Below are positions 6,956-10,415 of a DNA stretch of 10,415 nt, piece by piece. Position numbers and translations under genes: made by a program. This stretch comes from Actinomycetes bacterium (GTDB lineage Bacteria; Actinomycetota; Acidimicrobiia; Acidimicrobiales; RAAP-2), in NCBI GenBank assembly GCA_021807965.1, contig JAKBCI010000035.1:1-10415 (forward strand), written 5' to 3'. How positions within the stretch are numbered: the stretch's first letter is position 1; each line of letters opens with the position of its first letter. The notes below the pieces were generated by a model. The model did not search any database and was not told the DNA's origin. It saw only the letters and a program-made list of their open reading frames with translations.

Positions 6956-8041
6956 GTGGACGGAGCAGACAGACGGAGGTGGCGCTGGTTCGTCCGCGGC
7001 CACGCGGCACCACCGCCACCCGACGCGCGCGCGTGGCTGCACCCCAGTGAACTGCCGGATTTTGGCCAGTTGCCGAACCACCCGGCTGCGCCCGTCGGCG
7101 CGCGCGGCGCACGGCTGGCCGGCGTCGTACTCGTCATTGGGGTCGCGATCGCGGCGGCCGCGCTAGCGACCTCGACGGACTCGATACCGACGCCCGAGCC
7201 GATGACTTCCAACGTCACCTACTCAGTGGCCGACCTGCCGGCGGTCGCACAGACGGCCGCCGCGCGAACGGTCGATCTCACGATCACGACCCCCGGACAC
7301 GTCGCGACCGTCGCCGCGATGGCACTCCCGCACGACCTGGCGGTGACGACGGCCGCGATCCCCGAAACGGCGCTGCTGACCGGGTGGGTCCCCGGGCACC
7401 CGACGTTCCCGGTGAGCTGGGTGGGCCGAGACACCGCGATGGGCTTCTCGATCGTACGCCTGGGTCGTCCCGTACGGGCCCTCGTGCTCGGCGCACTGCC
7501 CGCGAACGCCGCGGTCGTGGCCCTGTCGCCGATGATTACGGGGCCGACGACGCGGCCGCGCTTCACGTGGTCCAATACGTCGCTCGGCGACCCGACGCTA
7601 CGGGCCAACGGGGTGATCAGCTACCTCGCGACCGCGTCGGACCAGAACCTCAACGGCGTGCCCGGCGCCGTGGCGATCGACCACGCCGGACACGTCGTCG
7701 CCGTCCTGGCGACCGACGACCTATGGTTCTCGGCGCAGTTCGTCGCGCGCGTCGCGACGATAGTTGCGACTGGACACGGCTGCCACGCCAGCTTGAACGT
7801 GGCGGGACGCAGTGCCCAGGGAGGCGGGGCGCTGATCACCAACGTTCCCCTGACTAGCCAGTCTCGCGGCCACCTGCAGCGCGGTGACATCGTCACCGAC
7901 GTCAACCATCACGACATCGACTCCTGGTCGACGCTGCTCACCGTGCTCTACCTCACCCCGGCGGGAACCAACGCGCGCGTGACCGTGCTGCGCGGTACGC
8001 ACACCTACCTCGAGGTTGTGCCCCTCGCGTGCGCCCTGTGA
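6956..8041 (+). CDS. Membrane-anchored HtrA-like trypsin-fold/PDZ protein, catalytically degenerate
   Basis: The product has 361 residues. A cytoplasmic N-terminus contains ARAWLHPSELP (25-34), a motif seen before the membrane segment of many actinobacterial HtrA-like proteins. One membrane segment follows (about 53-73), then a trypsin-like fold (about 100-270) and a PDZ domain (about 275-357, with LITNVP and RGDIVTDVNHHDIDSW). Catalytic residues appear lost. The usual TNAHVV His position reads TTAAIPE (131-137). The D-L-A-V region reads AMGFSIVRL (161-169). The GNSGGPL Ser loop reads GVPGAVAID (234-242). C276 and C359 flank the PDZ domain and could form a disulfide outside the membrane. It is probably a pseudoprotease that binds peptides or senses envelope state (inference). 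The GTG start is supported by TAGCCT ending 8 nt upstream. The gene is followed after 22 nt by the DUF2342 gene. Confidence 0.85.
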   Translation: MDGADRRRWRWFVRGHAAPPPPDARAWLHPSELPDFGQLPNHPAAPVGARGARLAGVVLVIGVAIAAAALATSTDSIPTPEPMTSNVTYSVADLPAVAQTAAARTVDLTITTPGHVATVAAMALPHDLAVTTAAIPETALLTGWVPGHPTFPVSWVGRDTAMGFSIVRLGRPVRALVLGALPANAAVVALSPMITGPTTRPRFTWSNTSLGDPTLRANGVISYLATASDQNLNGVPGAVAIDHAGHVVAVLATDDLWFSAQFVARVATIVATGHGCHASLNVAGRSAQGGGALITNVPLTSQSRGHLQRGDIVTDVNHHDIDSWSTLLTVLYLTPAGTNARVTVLRGTHTYLEVVPLACAL

Positions 8042-8051
8042 TCCGTGCCCG

Positions 8052-8057
8052 TAAGTT
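8052..8057 (+). promoter_or_regulatory. Putative -10 box (TAAGTT) for the DUF2342 gene
   Basis: TAAGTT ends 6 nt before the GTG at 8064, in the 22-nt gap after the HtrA-like gene. This predicts a leaderless transcript in addition to any read-through from upstream. No Shine-Dalgarno is seen in the gap apart from a GGAA next to the start. Confidence 0.5.
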
Positions 8058-8063
8058 GGAACC

Positions 8064-9188
8064 GTGAGTGACAACCCCTTCAACGGCATGTTCGGTGACC
8101 TCTTCAAGCTGCTGGGCCAGCAGGGGCCGAACGCGTGGTTCGACACCGCCACCCAGCTCGCCCTGTCAATCGCCCGCGGCGCCGACGGCGACCCGAACCC
8201 CGAACCCATCGAGCGTCAGCGGCTCGAAGAGCTCGCCCCCCTCGTCGGTCGTCGCGTGGACGCCCTCTTCGGCGTTTCGGGCGGTGATGCGGTGACCGCC
8301 GTCAACCGCACCGCGCTGACCCTCGCCGCCCTCACGCAGTGGCGCCCCCTCATCGAGCCGACGCTGGCCATCGCGAGCGCGGCCGCGCCGTCGAACGAGC
8401 TCGATGAGATGAACCCGATGATCGCCCAGTTAGCGGCGAGCGTTGGTCCGCTCTTCACCGGCTTCCAGCTGGGCTCGGTAGCCGGACACTTCTCTGAGCG
8501 TGCCTGGTCGCTCGCGGTGCTTGCCCTACCTCGTCACGACGCTCAGCGACTGCTCGTCGTGAACAATTTGAAGTCCTTTGCCGAGGCGTGGTCGCTCGAG
8601 CGTGACGAGGTCTACGTCTTCGCGCTCGCCCAGGAGTTCGTGGCGTCGCTCGTGCTGACGCGCCAGGGGACGGGCGATGCGCTGCGCGCGCTACTGCTCG
8701 ACTCCATCCACGAAGCCGCATCGGTCCAGGGCGACTTGCTAGGACGACTCCAGTCGATGCTCGGCGAGGGCGACCTCAGCACCTTCCTGCAAGACCCCGA
8801 CCGACTGCTCGACGATATCGAGCTGCCTGAGGAGACCGACGCCACGCGGGCGATCAACGCCGCAACCGGGGCTCTGCTCGCGTTCTTCGAGGTTGCCGCG
8901 CACGAGATCACGACCGCGATGCTCGGACCTCGACCCCAGCTGGTCGAGGCCTACCGGCGTCACCGGCGAAGCGACGCGCGAGGCGAAGACGCGGCCGCAG
9001 CACTCTTCGGCATCGCCACCCAGGGCCCGCACCACGATGAGGCCCACGCCTTTGTCGAGCACCTGCGCGACGCCCACGGTCTGCGCGTCTTTGACGCGCT
9101 GCTGCGCGTCGACGGGCTGCCGAGCGCCGACGAACTGCACGACCCCGACGCCTGGTGGCGTCGCGTCACGTCGTCGCCGCTGGCTTAG
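8064..9188 (+). CDS. DUF2342/zincin_2 family protein without an HExxH motif
   Basis: The 374-residue product starts with NPFNGMFGDLFKLLGQQGP (4-22), a pattern typical of the actinobacterial 'putative hydrolase' branch of DUF2342 (Rv3195-like). Family features continue with AVNRTALTLAALTQWRPLIE (79-98), a helical core, and the C-terminal GEDAAAALFGIATQG, then DALLRVDGLPSADELHDPDAW (about 344-364). The family is named for a zinc-protease fold. At the expected HExxH (or REAAH-type) helix this protein reads ALAQEFVASL (188-197), with both histidines replaced, so zinc hydrolase activity is unlikely. No signal peptide or membrane segment is seen. The GTG start is supported by TAAGTT ending 6 nt upstream. 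In other actinobacteria the family gene sits next to PDZ-Lon and UPF0182 genes, which here lie 3-6 kb away. The TAG stop touches the left edge of the IS5-type element. Confidence 0.85.
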   Translation: MSDNPFNGMFGDLFKLLGQQGPNAWFDTATQLALSIARGADGDPNPEPIERQRLEELAPLVGRRVDALFGVSGGDAVTAVNRTALTLAALTQWRPLIEPTLAIASAAAPSNELDEMNPMIAQLAASVGPLFTGFQLGSVAGHFSERAWSLAVLALPRHDAQRLLVVNNLKSFAEAWSLERDEVYVFALAQEFVASLVLTRQGTGDALRALLLDSIHEAASVQGDLLGRLQSMLGEGDLSTFLQDPDRLLDDIELPEETDATRAINAATGALLAFFEVAAHEITTAMLGPRPQLVEAYRRHRRSDARGEDAAAALFGIATQGPHHDEAHAFVEHLRDAHGLRVFDALLRVDGLPSADELHDPDAWWRRVTSSPLA

Positions 9189-10086
9189 AGGCTGTGTTCT
9201 GTTTGGCGTGTGCGCCAGGAGCCACGACCGTCACCATCACGTCGTGGCCTACTCAAGTGACCTGACCGATGAACAGTGGAAGATACTGGAACCCCTGTTC
9301 GTGGTTCCCTCCAAACGAGGACCGAGGCACGGAGACGACCTGCGCCACGTCGTGGACGCGATGTTCTACATCTCGCACACCGGGTGCCAGTGGCGGTTCC
9401 TGCCAGGGGAGTTCGGTCCGTGGACCCGGGTTTGGTCGCAATTTCGTCGGTGGTCGAGGAACGGAACGTGGCCACGGGTCCTCTCTTCGCTGCACGCCTC
9501 GTCGCGCGTCGCTCTAGGTCGAAAGGACCCGCGACCCTCGATGGTGGTCATCGACACCCACCTCGCACGCGGTGCCTCGAACGGTGGCGCCACCTTCCAC
9601 GACCAGGGCGGTCCCTATGGTCGAACCAACGGTGCCAAGGGCATGGTCTGCGTGGACGTGACGGGTCTGCCGCTCGGCGTGCGAGTCGTCCCCGCCTCGA
9701 CATCCGAGGCCAGCGCCGTCGAACGGATACTCGATGACCTCGCTCGAGCCGGCGCTGACGGACGGCTGGAACTCGTGCTCGTCGACCGCGGTAGTGCGGT
9801 GTCGGCTGCCACGAAAATGTCGGCGAAGTTCAACTACGAGGTTCGCCGCGTTGGGTGGGACGACCCGCCGCGCAACGAGCACGGGGCCAAGATCTTTCGC
9901 CCCATCCGTCACGCCTGGCGGGTCGAGGTGGCCCACGGCCATCTCGTGCGCCGTCGCCGACTAGCGCGCTGCTTTGAGAACACCGTCGCCGCGGCTACCG
10001 GGTGGCTGCACGTCGCTTCCATCAGCGAGCTCCTTCGGGCGCTGTGCTGAACTCGAAGGTCTTGCGGTACCGAAACGGACAACCCC
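9188..10086 (+). mobile_element. IS5-family insertion sequence, boundaries tentative
   Basis: The element carries the transposase gene at 9244-10050. Proposed ends come from a partial inverted match: GAGGCTGT, then CTGTTTGG after 3 nt (left, from 9188), against GGGGTTGTCCGTTTCGG (right, read inward from 10086). The match is imperfect and needs a 3-nt gap. No clear target duplication was found: TTA flanks the left end and GTT the right. The presence of an IS is supported by the transposase; the exact edges are a guess. Confidence 0.45.
9244..10050 (+). CDS. IS5-family DDE transposase
   Basis: The 268-residue product starts YSSDLTDEQWKILEPLF (3-19), and AMFYISHTGCQWRFLP (39-54) and WSQFRRWSRNGTW (64-76) follow. 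This is the DUF4096-type N-terminal domain of many IS5-family transposases. The DDE catalytic residues are visible: D104 in VVIDTHLARG, D181 in LVLVDRG, and E228 in WRVEVAHGHLVRRRRL. The family Y-(2)-R-(3)-E region is represented by the WRVE segment and the Arg run after it. Length and frame look normal, so the enzyme may be active. It would cut and rejoin the element's ends. The GTG at 9244 is chosen because family proteins begin just before Y-S-S-D-L-T. GTG at 9208 is an in-frame alternative. No good ribosome binding site is seen. Confidence 0.9.
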   Translation: MAYSSDLTDEQWKILEPLFVVPSKRGPRHGDDLRHVVDAMFYISHTGCQWRFLPGEFGPWTRVWSQFRRWSRNGTWPRVLSSLHASSRVALGRKDPRPSMVVIDTHLARGASNGGATFHDQGGPYGRTNGAKGMVCVDVTGLPLGVRVVPASTSEASAVERILDDLARAGADGRLELVLVDRGSAVSAATKMSAKFNYEVRRVGWDDPPRNEHGAKIFRPIRHAWRVEVAHGHLVRRRRLARCFENTVAAATGWLHVASISELLRALC

Positions 10087-10104
10087 GTTGAGTTGACGCG
10101 GGGG
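10083..10104 (-). terminator. Possible weak terminator hairpin after the GNAT gene
   Basis: On the minus strand, just past the GNAT stop, a CCCCG arm (10103-10099) can pair with CGGGG (10087-10083). The loop is 11 nt. A TTGTCCGTTT stretch follows. The stem is only 5 bp and the T-rich tail is interrupted, so this is weak. It also overlaps the proposed right end of the IS. Confidence 0.25.
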
Positions 10105-10110
10105 AGCTCT

Positions 10111-10415
10111 TCAGTCCGAGTGGACAGCAGCTTCGTCGCCAGCCACGATGGCGAAGACTCGCGAGTCTCGCCACCCTCCACGAACTCGGAGGTGATCTCG
10201 TATGGTCCTTTCGATGCGCATTCCCGCCTTCTCCAAGACTCGTGCCGAAGCGAAGTTATCTGGATGACACGTCGCCGTTATCCGGCGTAGTCCCAGCTCG
10301 TCGAACCCGAAGACGATGAGTCGACGAGCTACTTCGGTCGCGTAGCCATGTCCCCACTGGTCCCTCGCCAGAACGTAGCCAAGTTCGCCCGTCGACTTTG
10401 CGTCAGTGATCGTGA
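10111..10415 (-). CDS. GNAT acetyltransferase, RimJ/RimL type, N-terminus outside the window
   Basis: The minus strand is open from the window edge to a TGA at 10113-10111, giving about 101 codons of the C-terminal part. The core reads GELGYVLARDQWGHGYATEV, then LIVFGFDELGLRRITATCHP, then DNFASARVLEKAGMRIERTI and RDHLRVRGGWRDSRVFAI. This is the classic end of a GNAT fold. The W-G-x-G-Y-A-T loop binds the acetyl-CoA pyrophosphate, and N-x-A-S-x-R-V-L-E-K-x-G-M follows it in RimJ/RimL proteins. These enzymes transfer acetyl groups to amines of proteins, antibiotics or small molecules; the substrate cannot be told from this part. GC over 10201-10380 is about 59% by hand count, lower than the genes before it. 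Codons such as ATA, AGG and CGA are frequent. Together with the adjacent IS this hints at acquired DNA. Confidence 0.85.
   Translation of the reverse strand, partial: TITDAKSTGELGYVLARDQWGHGYATEVARRLIVFGFDELGLRRITATCHPDNFASARVLEKAGMRIERTIRDHLRVRGGWRDSRVFAIVAGDEAAVHSD

Noticed and set aside
6898..7218. N-terminal extension of the MreB-like frame back to an ATG at 7218
   Set aside because: It lies opposite the start of the HtrA-like gene, has no actin-family similarity, and the -10 box at 6905-6910 points to the ATG at 6897.
9204..9217. Hairpin TGGCG-TGTG-CGCCA after the DUF2342 gene
   Set aside because: A 5-bp stem without a T-run is not a convincing terminator, and it lies inside the proposed IS end.
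9185..10090. Target-site duplication around the IS
   Set aside because: No matching 3-4 bp flanks were found at the proposed ends or at nearby alternatives.

Overview
The window is high-GC DNA with coding tightly packed on both strands. It most likely comes from an actinomycete-type chromosome (Actinomycetota), possibly Acidimicrobiia. The reasons are a UPF0182 membrane protein, a PDZ-Lon protease and a DUF2342 (zincin_2) protein close together, a DivIVA-domain protein, and several genes whose start codons lie 6-8 nt after a TAnnnT -10 box, as expected for leaderless transcripts. The class-level placement is inference.

Layout. Positions 1-5278 hold three genes on the minus strand, read from right to left: a membrane-anchored PDZ-Lon protease (5278-4148), a DivIVA-domain coiled-coil protein with an unexpected Cys/His-rich C-terminus (4109-2421), and the N-terminal 800 residues of a UPF0182 integral membrane protein (2400 to the window edge). 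Gaps are 38 and 20 nt, and each downstream gene also has its own putative -10 box. A HEAT-repeat gene (about 5318-5896) diverges from the PDZ-Lon gene. It meets a convergent MreB-like gene (6897-5893) with stop codons sharing bases in the tetranucleotide CTAA. Diverging from the MreB-like gene are a membrane-anchored HtrA-like PDZ protein (6956-8041) and a DUF2342 protein (8064-9188). An IS5-type transposase gene (9244-10050) lies immediately after the DUF2342 stop codon. The window ends in the C-terminal part of a GNAT acetyltransferase (10415-10111, minus strand) with visibly lower GC.

How the genes may fit together. UPF0182, PDZ-Lon and DUF2342 are neighbours in other actinobacteria (recalled example: Rv3193c-Rv3194c-Rv3195 of Mycobacterium tuberculosis). 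Here the trio is spread out, with DivIVA, HEAT, MreB-like and HtrA-like genes between its members. These products suggest an envelope, polarity or cell-shape locus. A recurring theme is lost catalytic residues. The HtrA-like protein lacks all three catalytic residues, the DUF2342 protein lacks HExxH, and the MreB-like protein lacks the phosphate-2 aspartate. The PDZ-Lon protease keeps its Ser-Lys dyad. That the locus works as a scaffold or regulatory set around one active protease is a hypothesis.

I saw no tRNA, rRNA, CRISPR array, riboswitch or origin. No gene-free stretch exceeds 300 bases.
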